Assembly (NCBI RefSeq): GCF_003391095.1
Contig: NZ_CP031447.1
Location: forward strand, 930,001 to 994,000
Reading direction: 5' to 3'
Source: Austwickia chelonae
GTDB lineage: Bacteria > Actinomycetota > Actinomycetes > Actinomycetales > Dermatophilaceae
DNA length: 64,000 bases
Each line of letters begins with the position of its first letter. The stretch's first letter is position 1. Position numbers and translations under genes: made by a program. Of this stretch, positions 25,301 through 34,127 are shown in pieces. The notes under the pieces are model-generated. The model was not told the origin of the DNA. It ran no database searches and was given only the letters and a program-made list of their open reading frames with translations.

Positions 25301-28300
25301 TAAACGTGGCACCGGTACAGTTCGATTGGCCGTGGTCCCTCCCGGAGATCCACAGCCACCGATGGCGGTGGACGACACGATCGTGGCTCAGCCCGGAGCC
25401 GTCGTCCGTTTTGATCCTTTGACGAACGATCTGGTCGCCAGCGGGGACAAGGTCCGGATCAACGACCTGAAAGAGACCAATGGCGCCGAGGTCGAAGGCG
25501 TCAAACTCAATTCTCCGCGAGGCCCCATCGAAGCGACGGTCGGCACCGGAACCCAGCCGGTGACTTTCCGCTATTCCTTGACGAACGGTCTGGGGACGCC
25601 GAGCGTGGCCACCATCACCCTGCGCGCACGTGCCGGATACCGGATGGCGCCAGTGGCGGCGAACACTCAGGCCACGGTGAAGGACGGGGAGACCTCGGTC
25701 ACCGTCGACGTCCTGGACAAGGTCCGTGATCCAGATGGTGACGGGACTGGCTTGCGCGTCAGCCAGGTCTTCTCCCGCGACGCCACGGTGCAAGGCAGCC
25801 AGGTGACGGTTCCGCTCAGCACGCACCCGCGTTTCGTGGCTTACGAGGTCACCGACCGTGAAGGTGCCTCGACGATGGCGGTGTTGACTGTCCCTGCCAC
25901 GGGAGAAGGCCTGCCATTCCCCGCGCCGGACAAGGTGATCGAAGTCCCCAAGAAGGGGAACATCAAGGTCGACCTCTCCGATTACGTGCGTCATCCCGCA
26001 GGTAAGAAGGTCTCGGTCGTGCCGGGCTCCGCGCTCTCCTCTTCGCCGGAAGGGATGCTGGACGTGAAGGCGGTGGAGCCTACCCAGATCCAGGTGAGTG
26101 CGAAGACCGATTACGTAGGCCCGGCTGCGATCGCCTTGCAGGTGAGCGAGAACGCAGACGGTTCGGATTCCCAGAACAAGGCTGCTTTGATCTCCATCCC
26201 CGTTCAGGTCGGCCCGGAGACCCCGGTGCTGAGGTGCCCGTCCTCTACTTTGGGCGTGGTCGTCGGCGGTCCTGAACAGCGGTTCGACGTCATGGCGCTG
26301 TGCCACGTATGGACGGCCAAACCTGGTGGGGCGGAGAAGTTGCGTTTCCGCGGGCAGCTCTCGGGCGAGACCTCAGGTCTGCAACTCTCGAACCCCGACA
26401 ACCACACGGTGGCTTTGTCGGCGAACGGGAACGCCAGGGAAGGCCAACGGGCAACACTGTCGATCAGCGTTCCTGGTACCGAGGCGAAGCCTGCCACGGT
26501 TGCCGTGACCGTTCGGAGCCCGCATCCGCCGACTCTTGCCCCGATCACCTTGGACGGTGTCGCGGCTGGACAGACAGCATCGGTGAACCTGGCAGGTTAT
26601 GTTTCTTCGCCGTTGAGCTCGCCCAGATTGTCGGTCGTCTCTCTGGAACAGACCGGGGGAGCCCATGCGCGACGTGACGCAAACGGTCTCAACGTGTCGA
26701 TCACTCCAGATGCTGGAGCAAAGGGTGTACTGACCTTCTCGGTCGTTGTCTCTGATGTCCCGGACCGTTCACGGACCGACCGTCAGGGCAGGGGCACTAT
26801 CACCGTCAGGGTGATCGGTACCCCAGATGCGCCAGGAACTCCGGCACCGGCCGGTCCGCCGCAGAGCGGTGCCGTGGTCCTTAACTGGGCCGTGCCGAAT
26901 CACAACGGTGCTCCGATCGATCGTTACCAGGTCTCCTGGCCTGGTGGCACGCAAGAATGCGCAACAGTGCCTTGCACGATCTCAGGCCTGCGGAACGGGG
27001 CGACCTTTCCCTTCCGGGTCAAGGCACACAACTCTGTGGGCTGGGGGCCGGAAAGCCCGGTCTCGGCACCGGTTCTGGTCGACGCACGTCCCGGCCCGGT
27101 GCGTGATGCCCGGGTGGCTCAGGGCGAGGCCGGCTCTTTGGTCGTGGCCTGGTCGCCACCGGAGTCCGTCGGGTCACCGGTGACCTCGTATGTGATCACG
27201 TGGCCGGGCGGCCGGATGGTCACTGCGGCGACACAGGTACTGGTACGAGGGCTGGATGCCACTGGTCCGGTGTCATTGACGATCGTGGCGGTCAACCAGG
27301 TCGGTCCAGGTGAGCCCGTGACGGTCACCGGCCAGGCGGCAGGACGGCCGAGGACACCGGGTGCTCCCTTGCTGTCAGCGATCGCCGATGGGAAGGGCAA
27401 CGCGCAGGTGGCGATCTCGTGGACCCCAGTGCTGCCGAACGGTCCGTTGCCGCTGACCTACACGGTCACCCGGACCAGTGCCTCAGGGTCGACCACGGTC
27501 TGTTCTACCGGGATGGTCTCCTGTAAGGACACGGTTCCCTCCGATGGCGGGCAGTACTTCTATTCGGTGACTGCGACCAATGGAGCAGGACTTTCCTCCG
27601 ACCCTGGGCCGTCGGCATCGATCACGGCAGAGGGCATCCCGGGGCAGCCGACCGATGTCAGCGCCGAGCGCACCCCGCAGGGCAAGATCCTGTTGACCTT
27701 CACTTCGCCGCGTAGCACCAAGCCGGTCACGGTGCAGTGCGCGCTGGGGGCCTCTCCCTGCTCGGGCGCACCCTGGGATTTCGCCACATCGGAACGGGTC
27801 ACTCGGACACTGGAGCCGGTCTCCGGGGCGCTCACCATCACGTTGAGGGCGTGTAATCAGGGCTCGAGGACACAATGCTCGGCGCCTTTGACGGTGCCGA
27901 TCAAGGGCGAACAGAACTCGGATGTCAAGGTCAAGGTCGGGGCCAGTGGGCCGTCGATCGGCTATGAGGTGTCGACACCCGGAGCGCCTCCAGGTAGTTC
28001 CTTGTCGGTAACGGTGTCCGCCGGTGGACGCACAGTGAGCAGTCAGCAGTTCACCACAGGAGCAGGCGAGGCCTGGGCCGCGAAGCAGACGGTACGGGTG
28101 GGCTACGGACAGAAGGTCGCTGTCACGGCTGTGCTGACCACCGCGCAAGGCAGCCGAACTGCCAAAGGTTCGGTGGAGACCAGCCTGGCGAAGGTGGCTC
28201 TGACCGGAACCGGCGTGAGTTCACCGATCCCGGTCACGATCGAAGTGAGTGGGATGGCCCCCAGCGCGACGGTGGTCTGCACGGTGACCAATCGGACTAG

Positions 28301-28475
28301 GTCGGCCTCGGCCGATGTGAATGTGGCGACAGATGCGTCAGGGAGAGGGACGGCGGTAGCCCCGCCAGACCGGTTGAAGGCCCAGGCGCGTGATGTCGTC
28401 ATCGCTACGTGTGACCGTGGCGGTAACGACGGGGGAGTCAGCTCCCCGCCGACCACCCTTCCCACCAAGCCCTGA
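22332..28475 (+). CDS. Giant Ig-like/Fn3 membrane-anchored envelope protein
   Basis: A 2047-residue protein with a single N-terminal membrane segment (ALAAVCVVAIVAATVLLVV), placing the rest outside the cell. Residues about 40-380 look like a beta-propeller or PQQ-like domain. About eight cadherin/Ig-like repeats follow, marked by motifs such as LLDNDSNPGG, PLDNDLPGAD, VLANDISPSG, VLDNDEDPGG and VLDKVRDPDG. Three fibronectin type III domains (for example PPQSGAVVLNWAVPNHNGAPI) and a further beta-rich C-terminus complete it. It heads an operon with moxR, a DUF58 gene and a tgpA-like gene, a set conserved in Actinobacteria and thought to act in envelope assembly. ATG 22332 has only a weak GGGGG nearby. 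Confidence 0.85.
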   Translation: MTRWSKGLRALAAVCVVAIVAATVLLVVRSRGYDQTRVTPDDGTVWVSADSLGMFGRVSLPDGALDAAFPPPGERQAAYQLDLFQAGPAVVARDRTSGRAYPVDLARGKALEDEGVAVPSSWTMDSGGSTVAALDPVSGDVRMAQTDHDGRASVSGLTSATKPSFSVGSDAGGSQSGRRSDLAVGLDGQVHVASTSGQVSTRRPGVDIEVRKTELGGRLQDVRVTAVGDRPVVLDPKERLVVLPGEQRVSLPSSLGDSVLQRPGPAADEVLVAGSKELFAISLDDGAIRTLSSEGIGYPARPVRQGECIAAAWAGAQAVAVRGCGEEAPRRVNLSRDEGGLQTPDLRARGTSVVLNDVARGSVWDLSTGKRLDNWSTVKPPTKEGKTGKDDKDRTSNQPKAPKAVADEYGVRPGRASVLHLLDNDSNPGGAVIAISEVSSPSDPRVRPTISADGQSVQVVVPDNVGSVNFSYTITDGRGLSSSAPVSLKARTPKDNAPPHLRAGHKPRSYAVPSGGHVAVPVLADWRDDKDNDPVSVVSASAQGMQVSVSKDGNVDISAAAGKGHRQVSYEVSDGQSTAKGTIDLEVLAPGATTTSPPTAMPDFVSGQVGRPVVIRPLDNDLPGADPATPAARLRLAGDVSSAEGLAVTTNRNEGTVTVTAARPGTFFLPYGVIYGGAPMAKSTIRVDIAPVVKDASPIAVMDTAVVRGQGAVTVDVLANDISPSGRILAVSKVEAADPNQLQVGVVRGRWLRIQPKKPQLSPAQQVVRYTAEDGANSAVTGTVIVTQLPALPQSVPVTSEDHATVRVGDNVTIPVLDNDEDPGGSQLEIVQDAPGAPAPGRLVVTVDGKETTDHGSAYVSGRVVRFQAPQSVQNRTTVQIAYLAQNSSGLEAKGQAHVVIEPEPGQGNPNREPEPPEIEGRIVAGDTTTLQISATGVDPDGDSVALIGISSAPILGRVMGFTPGTLTYQAYPMSGGTDSFSYVVQDKYGKRGTGTVRLAVVPPGDPQPPMAVDDTIVAQPGAVVRFDPLTNDLVASGDKVRINDLKETNGAEVEGVKLNSPRGPIEATVGTGTQPVTFRYSLTNGLGTPSVATITLRARAGYRMAPVAANTQATVKDGETSVTVDVLDKVRDPDGDGTGLRVSQVFSRDATVQGSQVTVPLSTHPRFVAYEVTDREGASTMAVLTVPATGEGLPFPAPDKVIEVPKKGNIKVDLSDYVRHPAGKKVSVVPGSALSSSPEGMLDVKAVEPTQIQVSAKTDYVGPAAIALQVSENADGSDSQNKAALISIPVQVGPETPVLRCPSSTLGVVVGGPEQRFDVMALCHVWTAKPGGAEKLRFRGQLSGETSGLQLSNPDNHTVALSANGNAREGQRATLSISVPGTEAKPATVAVTVRSPHPPTLAPITLDGVAAGQTASVNLAGYVSSPLSSPRLSVVSLEQTGGAHARRDANGLNVSITPDAGAKGVLTFSVVVSDVPDRSRTDRQGRGTITVRVIGTPDAPGTPAPAGPPQSGAVVLNWAVPNHNGAPIDRYQVSWPGGTQECATVPCTISGLRNGATFPFRVKAHNSVGWGPESPVSAPVLVDARPGPVRDARVAQGEAGSLVVAWSPPESVGSPVTSYVITWPGGRMVTAATQVLVRGLDATGPVSLTIVAVNQVGPGEPVTVTGQAAGRPRTPGAPLLSAIADGKGNAQVAISWTPVLPNGPLPLTYTVTRTSASGSTTVCSTGMVSCKDTVPSDGGQYFYSVTATNGAGLSSDPGPSASITAEGIPGQPTDVSAERTPQGKILLTFTSPRSTKPVTVQCALGASPCSGAPWDFATSERVTRTLEPVSGALTITLRACNQGSRTQCSAPLTVPIKGEQNSDVKVKVGASGPSIGYEVSTPGAPPGSSLSVTVSAGGRTVSSQQFTTGAGEAWAAKQTVRVGYGQKVAVTAVLTTAQGSRTAKGSVETSLAKVALTGTGVSSPIPVTIEVSGMAPSATVVCTVTNRTRSASADVNVATDASGRGTAVAPPDRLKAQARDVVIATCDRGGNDGGVSSPPTTLPTKP

Positions 28476-28509
28476 CGGGCCAGATCACCGCCGTGAGGAG
28501 ACGGAACAC

Positions 28510-29529
28510 GTGATGAACAGGAAAAGCTCAGCCGATCAGGGCAAAACGGTGGCACAGTCCCACGAGATCAGCTGGTTCCAGAAGACCTTCGACGCTTTGG
28601 CGACCAATGTCGCTGAAGCGGTTTTGGGTAAACGCCATGTGGTCGACCTGACCCTGACCTGCTTGGCTGCCCGGGGACATCTCCTCCTGGAGGATCTTCC
28701 TGGTACGGGGAAGACCAGCTTGGCCCGGGCCCTGGCACAGAGCGTCCAGGGCGAGCATCACCGCATCCAGTTCACTGCCGACCTGCTCCCTGGCGATGTC
28801 ACAGGGGTGTCGATCTTCGACCCGGCTAAGCAGGTCTTCGAGTTCCACCAGGGGCCGGTGTTCTCGAACATCGTCCTGGCCGACGAGATCAACCGGGCCA
28901 GCCCGAAGACCCAGTCCGCTTTGTTGGAGGCGATGGGTGAGGGCCGCGTCACAGTGGACGGGGTCACCCATGAGATGGCGACCCCTTTCATGGTGATCGC
29001 CACCCAGAACCCTATCGAGCAGGCTGGGACCTACCGGCTTCCTGAAGCGCAGTTGGACCGCTTCCTCATGAAGACATCGGTCGGTTATCCCGACCGGGCG
29101 GCGATGCGGCAGGTATTGGGCGGGCGTGCGGAACGTGACCGGGCCAAGTCTGTGCGTCCGGTGATCACCGGCGAGGTGGTCGGGCAGTTGGTCGATGTCG
29201 CTCAACGGGTCTATGTCGCCGACGAAATCATCGATTACGTCACGAACCTGGCTGAGGAGTCGAGGGTGACTCCGCATGTTCGGGTCGGGATGTCGGTACG
29301 CGGAGCGTTGTCGTACGTGCACTGCGCCAAGGCTTGGGCGGCTTCGCAGGGCCGGAATTTCGTCATTCCGGACGACATCAAGGAGCTGGCGGTCCCGGTG
29401 CTGAGCCATCGTCTGCTGTTGGACGCCGAGGCGCAGTTCGAGGGGGTTTCAGTGGAGGCCGTCATCGATCAGGTCTTCGAGATGGTGCCGGTTCCCGACG
29501 GCGGTTCTCGCGGGTCCGATCGGAGCTGA
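28510..29529 (+). CDS. moxR: MoxR-family AAA+ ATPase
   Basis: A 339-residue AAA+ chaperone. GTG 28510 is chosen because GAGGAG lies nine bases upstream at 28495-28500; ATG 28513 is next. Walker A is LEDLPGTGKTSLA, Walker B NIVLADEINRA, sensor 1 ATQNPIEQAGTY, and the lid domain follows. MoxR proteins remodel or activate partner proteins, often those with DUF58/VWA domains encoded beside them. It lies 34 bases after the giant Ig/Fn3 gene and 1 base before the DUF58 gene, so the four are one operon. Confidence 0.93.
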   Translation: MMNRKSSADQGKTVAQSHEISWFQKTFDALATNVAEAVLGKRHVVDLTLTCLAARGHLLLEDLPGTGKTSLARALAQSVQGEHHRIQFTADLLPGDVTGVSIFDPAKQVFEFHQGPVFSNIVLADEINRASPKTQSALLEAMGEGRVTVDGVTHEMATPFMVIATQNPIEQAGTYRLPEAQLDRFLMKTSVGYPDRAAMRQVLGGRAERDRAKSVRPVITGEVVGQLVDVAQRVYVADEIIDYVTNLAEESRVTPHVRVGMSVRGALSYVHCAKAWAASQGRNFVIPDDIKELAVPVLSHRLLLDAEAQFEGVSVEAVIDQVFEMVPVPDGGSRGSDRS

Positions 29530-29530
29530 C

Positions 29531-30820
29531 ATGGCTTTTCCCCGCTTTCCTGCCTCGGTCGGCCGGATTCGTACGCAGGTGGTGTCGACCTGGTCCGCAG
29601 CCTTGGACGGACCGTATGGCAGGACTGCTCGTCGGTGGGCAGCCCCGGCAGTCCGGGTCTTGGGCCCGGTGACTCCTTTGGGCTGGTCGGTGGTGGCTGC
29701 TGCCTTCCTGTCCTGGGTGGTCTGGTTGTCCACCGGCTGGGCAGAGGCTGGGGCGATGTGCATGGCGGGTTTCGTGCTGGTCTTTCTTTCAGTGGCCTGG
29801 TCGTTGTTGCAGGGGGGGATGGAGGTCTCCTTGTCCTTGTCGCCGACCCGGGTGACGGCGGGGGAGAGCGCAGGAGGTGAGGTGGTTCTGCGCAGAGTAG
29901 GCCGACGTCGCCGTCTTCCGGCTGTGGTGGAGCTCCCGGTCGGTATGGGACGTGGGCGTTTTTATGTCGGCGGGTCTGTGGGTTCGGTCCAGGTCGAGCA
30001 GTATTCGGTCTTCACGGAGAAGCGTGGAGTGGTCCGGGTCGGGCCGGCACGGTCGATCTCGGGGGATCCTTTTGGCCTGGTGCGCAGGGAACAGACCTGG
30101 ACGGGGATCTGCGAGCTCTTCGTGCATCCGCACACGGTCCATCTGCCGGCTTTGGACGCTGGCATGATCCGCGATCTCGAGGGTCGTTCAACGACGGACC
30201 CCTCGCCCTCCGACCTCGACTTTCATACGGTGAGGCCGTATGTGCCAGCCGATGATCGGCGCCATGTGCATTGGAAGGCGACAGCGAGATCTGGCTCGGT
30301 CGGTCCCTCCGAAACGCAGTCCTTGCTGGTCAAGCAGTACTACGACACGAGGCGCTCCCACCTGGGATTGGTCGTCGATGTCGATGCCGGGCATTATCCC
30401 GACCCTGATGACGTGGAGATGGCCCTGGAGGCCGCAGCTTCTTTGGCTGTGCGCGCCTGTCGAGACGAGTTGGACGTCAGCGTGGCGGCGGGAGATCGGC
30501 TGATCCATGCTGCGCCCCTACCGGTCCTGTTGGATGGGTTTGCGCAGGTCGAGGTTGGTTCAGAGCATTTGTCCGAATCGGTGGTCCGTCTGATGACGGC
30601 GGCGCCACAGATGAGCTTGGTGGTCTTCGTGGTCGGTCCGCAGACTGATCACGATGATCTGCGGCTGGGAGTCTCTCTGCTGCCGGCCTCGGTGCGGCCG
30701 GTGATCTTACGGGTCCATCCCGGGCATCAGCCGGGTCTGTCGACTTTTCCGGGTGCTTCGGCAATGGTGATCGGCCGGGTCGAGGACCTGCCGATGTTGG
30801 TGCGAGAGGGAACTTTGTGA
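29531..30820 (+). CDS. DUF58 domain membrane protein
   Basis: A 429-residue protein with two membrane segments at about residues 55-100 and a DUF58 domain marked by LDFHTVRPYVPADDRRHVHWKA. GGAG precedes ATG 29531. DUF58 proteins carry a VWA-like fold and are typical MoxR partners. It overlaps the next gene by four bases (GTGA), supporting translational coupling. The biochemical role is not established. Confidence 0.9.
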   Translation: MAFPRFPASVGRIRTQVVSTWSAALDGPYGRTARRWAAPAVRVLGPVTPLGWSVVAAAFLSWVVWLSTGWAEAGAMCMAGFVLVFLSVAWSLLQGGMEVSLSLSPTRVTAGESAGGEVVLRRVGRRRRLPAVVELPVGMGRGRFYVGGSVGSVQVEQYSVFTEKRGVVRVGPARSISGDPFGLVRREQTWTGICELFVHPHTVHLPALDAGMIRDLEGRSTTDPSPSDLDFHTVRPYVPADDRRHVHWKATARSGSVGPSETQSLLVKQYYDTRRSHLGLVVDVDAGHYPDPDDVEMALEAAASLAVRACRDELDVSVAAGDRLIHAAPLPVLLDGFAQVEVGSEHLSESVVRLMTAAPQMSLVVFVVGPQTDHDDLRLGVSLLPASVRPVILRVHPGHQPGLSTFPGASAMVIGRVEDLPMLVREGTL

Positions 30821-33156
30821 AGTCTGCTCTGGATCGTCTGGCCATGGCGCTGTCCGAGCGCGAGGCTGTAGTCGACGCAGTGATGGTCGTGCTGTTGTTG
30901 TGCTGCGCGCTGGGCGGCTTCGCTGGGACTTTCGACGGCCCGTTGGCTCTGTTGGCAGGATGGGCCGGGGTGTTGATCGGCGTCAGCCTGGACACGGTGT
31001 GTCGCTCGTTGGCGGTTCCTCGATGGGCACGTATCGCGGCGCGTGTACTAGGGACTTCACTGGTCTATCTCGCTGTGGCTCCGTTCCTCGGTGCGAGGAG
31101 CGCTGATGACGGGCCCTTGTCCCCTGATGCCTGGATGCGGGCCGCCCAGGTGGCTTTTGGTGGATGGCGTGATTTGCTGACCACCTTGCCGCCGGTGGCG
31201 CAGAGTGGGCCGATGGCGGCATTGCCATGGCTGATGGGCCTGGTAGCAGGATTATTGACTTTTGCGGCTGCTCGGACGTGGCTGCGCTCAGGACCAGTTC
31301 TGGGGTTGGTCGGGGCGACAGCGGCTTTGACCGCGCTTTTGGGTACTTCGTCCTCCTCAGGAGCGGTTCTGCGTGGGCTGGTGCTGATCCTGGGCGCGGC
31401 GTTGTGGGCGGGGATCCGTTCTTCTCGTTTGGTGGCATCGAACAGGCCAGTAGGTGCGGCTCAGTTCGCTGCAGGCGCTGCGTTGTTGATGGTGACCGGG
31501 GTCATCGCGGCGCCAGCTGCTCAGGCGATGACTTCTTCAGGTGGGCCGCGCGAGACCTTGCGCGAACGCATGATGCCTCCGGTGACCGATCATACGAAGG
31601 CCAGTGTTCTTGCTGGTTTCCGCCGTTTTCGCCCGGTGGGCGAGGCTTTGGCGGACAAGGCTCTGGTACAGGTGTCGGGGCTGCCCAAGGATGCGCCGGT
31701 TCGATTTGCTGTCCTGGATTGTTTCACCGGGACGGTATGGGACGCCTGCGGTCTGCCCGGTGTGGCCAGACCGGGTGCGGGGGCGTTCTGGAAGGTCGGT
31801 ACCGCCATCCCTGCGCAGATCGAGGGAAAGACGGCGGAGTATCGCATTCGGGTGGAGGACGCTTATGCCCAAGATCCTTATCTGCGGGATTGGGTTCCTT
31901 CAGCGGGTTCCCTGACTTCTTTGGACTATGCAGGCGACCGCAGAGAAGCCTTGAGCGAAGCAAGCCGGGTGAACGTCTCGACGGGGGCTGTGCTGGTCTC
32001 CGGGGGTGTCCGGGGAGGTGAGGAGACGGTGCAGGCTGCCCGTTTGCCGGGGGCTGCCTTGCCGGACACCTTGCCTGCTACTCAAGGTGCGTTGACCGAT
32101 GTCTCCCGTCTCCAGGCCGTGTCGTCCTATGTGGCTCGGTGGGGAGGCCCCTCCTCGGATCCATGGCAGCGCTTGCGTGCTGCGGCCCAGCACCTGCGTT
32201 CCACCGGTGCTTACTCCGATGGCGACACCGGTTCGGAGCGTCCGGTTCTGCCTGGGCACGGGGTCGGGCGGATCGAGGCTCTTCTGGGGGCCACTGAGCC
32301 GGCTGGGGACGACGAACAGTACGCCAGCGCGGCTGCGTTGATGGCGAACAGCCTCGGGTTACCGGCGCGGGTCGTCGTGGGCGGGGTGCCTGACTCCTCC
32401 GGGGTGCTGCGGGGCCGGGAGGTCCGGGCCTGGATCGAAGTAGCTGTCGAGAATGCCTGGGTGCAGCTGGGACCTGACCAGATCGTGCCGCCTCGGGACA
32501 AAAAACCTAAGCCCATCCCGGAGGAGGATGTGCAAGGTGCTTCGGCGGCAGTGGTTCCGCCTCCTAATACTGCGCGTCGGCCGAGCTCGGAAGATCCGTT
32601 CGCCTCCGATACGTCCTTGGGTGGACATGATCGACGCTCGACGCCGGTGAGCGAGTGGTGGGTCACCATGCCGTTGTGGGCTCGGCTGACCGGTGCGATC
32701 GTGTTGGGGCCGCCGCTGTTGTGGCTGGCTTTCGTCGGTGCCGTGATGGCGGTGAAGGGTGGGCGTCGGTCGGCTCGGCAGAAGCGTGCTCCGACAGCTG
32801 CGGTCTGCGCAGGTTGGGATGAGGTGGTCGACCGGCTCATCGACCGGGGTATGTCTCCGCCGTCGGGTGTGAGCCGTCGTGAGTTGGCCCGGCTGTCAGG
32901 GGACCCTTCCCTCTTGGGGTTGGCTTCGCGGATCGATGCGGTTCATTACGGTCCGCAGTCAGTTGGTGAGGAAGAGGTGGCTGCGGTCTGGCGTGAGGTG
33001 ATGGAGCAGCACAGGCTACTGGCTGCGAACCTTCCCTGGTGGCGACGGCTCCTCGTTGCGGGCAGCTTGCGTTCGTTGCTGCCCGGCTGGCGTACTCGCG
33101 AGGGCGCTGAGGGGCTACGGCCTTCTTCGGTGTATTTCGTGCAGATCCAGAATTAG
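30817..33156 (+). CDS. TgpA-like transglutaminase-fold protein, catalytic residues absent
   Basis: A 779-residue protein, GTG 30817 overlapping the DUF58 gene. Six or so N-terminal membrane segments (to about residue 225) are followed by an extracytoplasmic region with a transglutaminase-like core at about 420-570 and another membrane segment near 615-650. The core reads GDDEQYASAAALMANSLGLP, where active relatives have Cys in G-x-C-E-Q-Y/F; here that position is Asp499. The usual His of HAW is Arg537 (VRAWIEV), and FDPT is LGPD. The fold is kept but the triad is not. I recall similar Cys-less forms in other actinobacteria, so this is probably a family trait. It ends four bases inside the convergent neighbour. 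Confidence 0.85.
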   Translation: MKSALDRLAMALSEREAVVDAVMVVLLLCCALGGFAGTFDGPLALLAGWAGVLIGVSLDTVCRSLAVPRWARIAARVLGTSLVYLAVAPFLGARSADDGPLSPDAWMRAAQVAFGGWRDLLTTLPPVAQSGPMAALPWLMGLVAGLLTFAAARTWLRSGPVLGLVGATAALTALLGTSSSSGAVLRGLVLILGAALWAGIRSSRLVASNRPVGAAQFAAGAALLMVTGVIAAPAAQAMTSSGGPRETLRERMMPPVTDHTKASVLAGFRRFRPVGEALADKALVQVSGLPKDAPVRFAVLDCFTGTVWDACGLPGVARPGAGAFWKVGTAIPAQIEGKTAEYRIRVEDAYAQDPYLRDWVPSAGSLTSLDYAGDRREALSEASRVNVSTGAVLVSGGVRGGEETVQAARLPGAALPDTLPATQGALTDVSRLQAVSSYVARWGGPSSDPWQRLRAAAQHLRSTGAYSDGDTGSERPVLPGHGVGRIEALLGATEPAGDDEQYASAAALMANSLGLPARVVVGGVPDSSGVLRGREVRAWIEVAVENAWVQLGPDQIVPPRDKKPKPIPEEDVQGASAAVVPPPNTARRPSSEDPFASDTSLGGHDRRSTPVSEWWVTMPLWARLTGAIVLGPPLLWLAFVGAVMAVKGGRRSARQKRAPTAAVCAGWDEVVDRLIDRGMSPPSGVSRRELARLSGDPSLLGLASRIDAVHYGPQSVGEEEVAAVWREVMEQHRLLAANLPWWRRLLVAGSLRSLLPGWRTREGAEGLRPSSVYFVQIQN

Positions 33157-34127
33157 TGGCGTCCGAAGGGCCAGAGCCACCACCACCAGGGGCGTTTTTT
33201 CCGACGATGACGGCGTAGGCCGCCTTGGGGTACTTCGGTGTCGAAGAGGTCAACGGCTCCCATGGCGGGTGCGTAGACGCTTTCGGTGGCGCTGGTCCGA
33301 CGTTCGCGTCGAGTGGCCCGGGTCGGGGCCTCCCCGCCGCGGGCTGCTCGACGTGTTGCGCGGGTGGCCGGTGATTCCATGACCGGGGGCGGGCTGTAGA
33401 CAGGTTCCCTGCCGAGGCCGGGGAGGAGCTGAGGCGCGTGTTCGATCGGTTCCTCGGGCAGAGGGAAGGGTGCTGGGGGAAGGAACCCATGATGTTCGTG
33501 ATCGAAGTAGTCGGTCTTCGGGGCGAAGGCTTCGGGTCGTGTGACGTGGTCTGCGTATGAGTCGGTGCTGTTCAGGTCCGGATAGCGTGGCTGCTCTTCT
33601 TCCCAAGGATCCGAATAGGTCTGGTGATACAGGTCGGGGGGATCCTGAAATCTTTGGTGATCCTGGAGAGGTTCATGCCAGGGGTCGGGGTAGCGCTCCT
33701 GGTAGTCCGAGGGGATGGGACTTCTCTGGGTTTCCTGGTAGGAGGAGCGGTCGGGATAGGGGTCGTACCAAGAGTCTTGGTAGGAGCTCTGGTAAGGGTC
33801 CGACTGGGGCAGGTCGTGAATGTCGCCATGCGGGGGTAGATGGGCCGACGAATAAGGGCCGGGATACGCCTCGGCGGACGGATAGTAGCGTCCTTCGGGT
33901 GACTCTTCTTGGTAGTAGGGGTCCTGATAGTGGGTTTCTACCGGTGGTGGGTAGGCCGCGAGGTAAGGCGGTGGTGCGTTGAAGCGTTGGGACAATGTCG
34001 CGTCATGGAGGAGCTTGCGCTGTAACGACCAGTACTGGGTGGGCGAGATCTCTCCCTGTAGGTACAGCTCGTCGAGTTGGGCGAGATCATAAGGCGCCTG
34101 GGAGGCCTCGGTTTGTTCATCGTTCAT
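33153..34127 (-). CDS. Disordered Tyr/Pro/Asp-rich protein with SHOCT-like start and poly-Trp tail
   Basis: A 324-residue protein. Residues about 12-42 (DLAQLDELYLQGEISPTQYW) resemble a SHOCT-type short helical module. The next 200 residues are low-complexity and rich in Tyr, Pro, Asp, Gln and Ser with loose YQDPY/YPDPW repeats, predicted to be disordered. The end has a basic run (RRHRRKK) followed by four consecutive Trp and WPFGRH, suited to insertion at a membrane surface. The stop overlaps the stop of tgpA on the other strand by four bases. The start ATG 34127 lacks a ribosome binding site. The function is unknown; association with the neighbouring envelope operon is inference. Confidence 0.65.
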   Translation of the reverse strand: MNDEQTEASQAPYDLAQLDELYLQGEISPTQYWSLQRKLLHDATLSQRFNAPPPYLAAYPPPVETHYQDPYYQEESPEGRYYPSAEAYPGPYSSAHLPPHGDIHDLPQSDPYQSSYQDSWYDPYPDRSSYQETQRSPIPSDYQERYPDPWHEPLQDHQRFQDPPDLYHQTYSDPWEEEQPRYPDLNSTDSYADHVTRPEAFAPKTDYFDHEHHGFLPPAPFPLPEEPIEHAPQLLPGLGREPVYSPPPVMESPATRATRRAARGGEAPTRATRRERRTSATESVYAPAMGAVDLFDTEVPQGGLRRHRRKKRPWWWWLWPFGRH

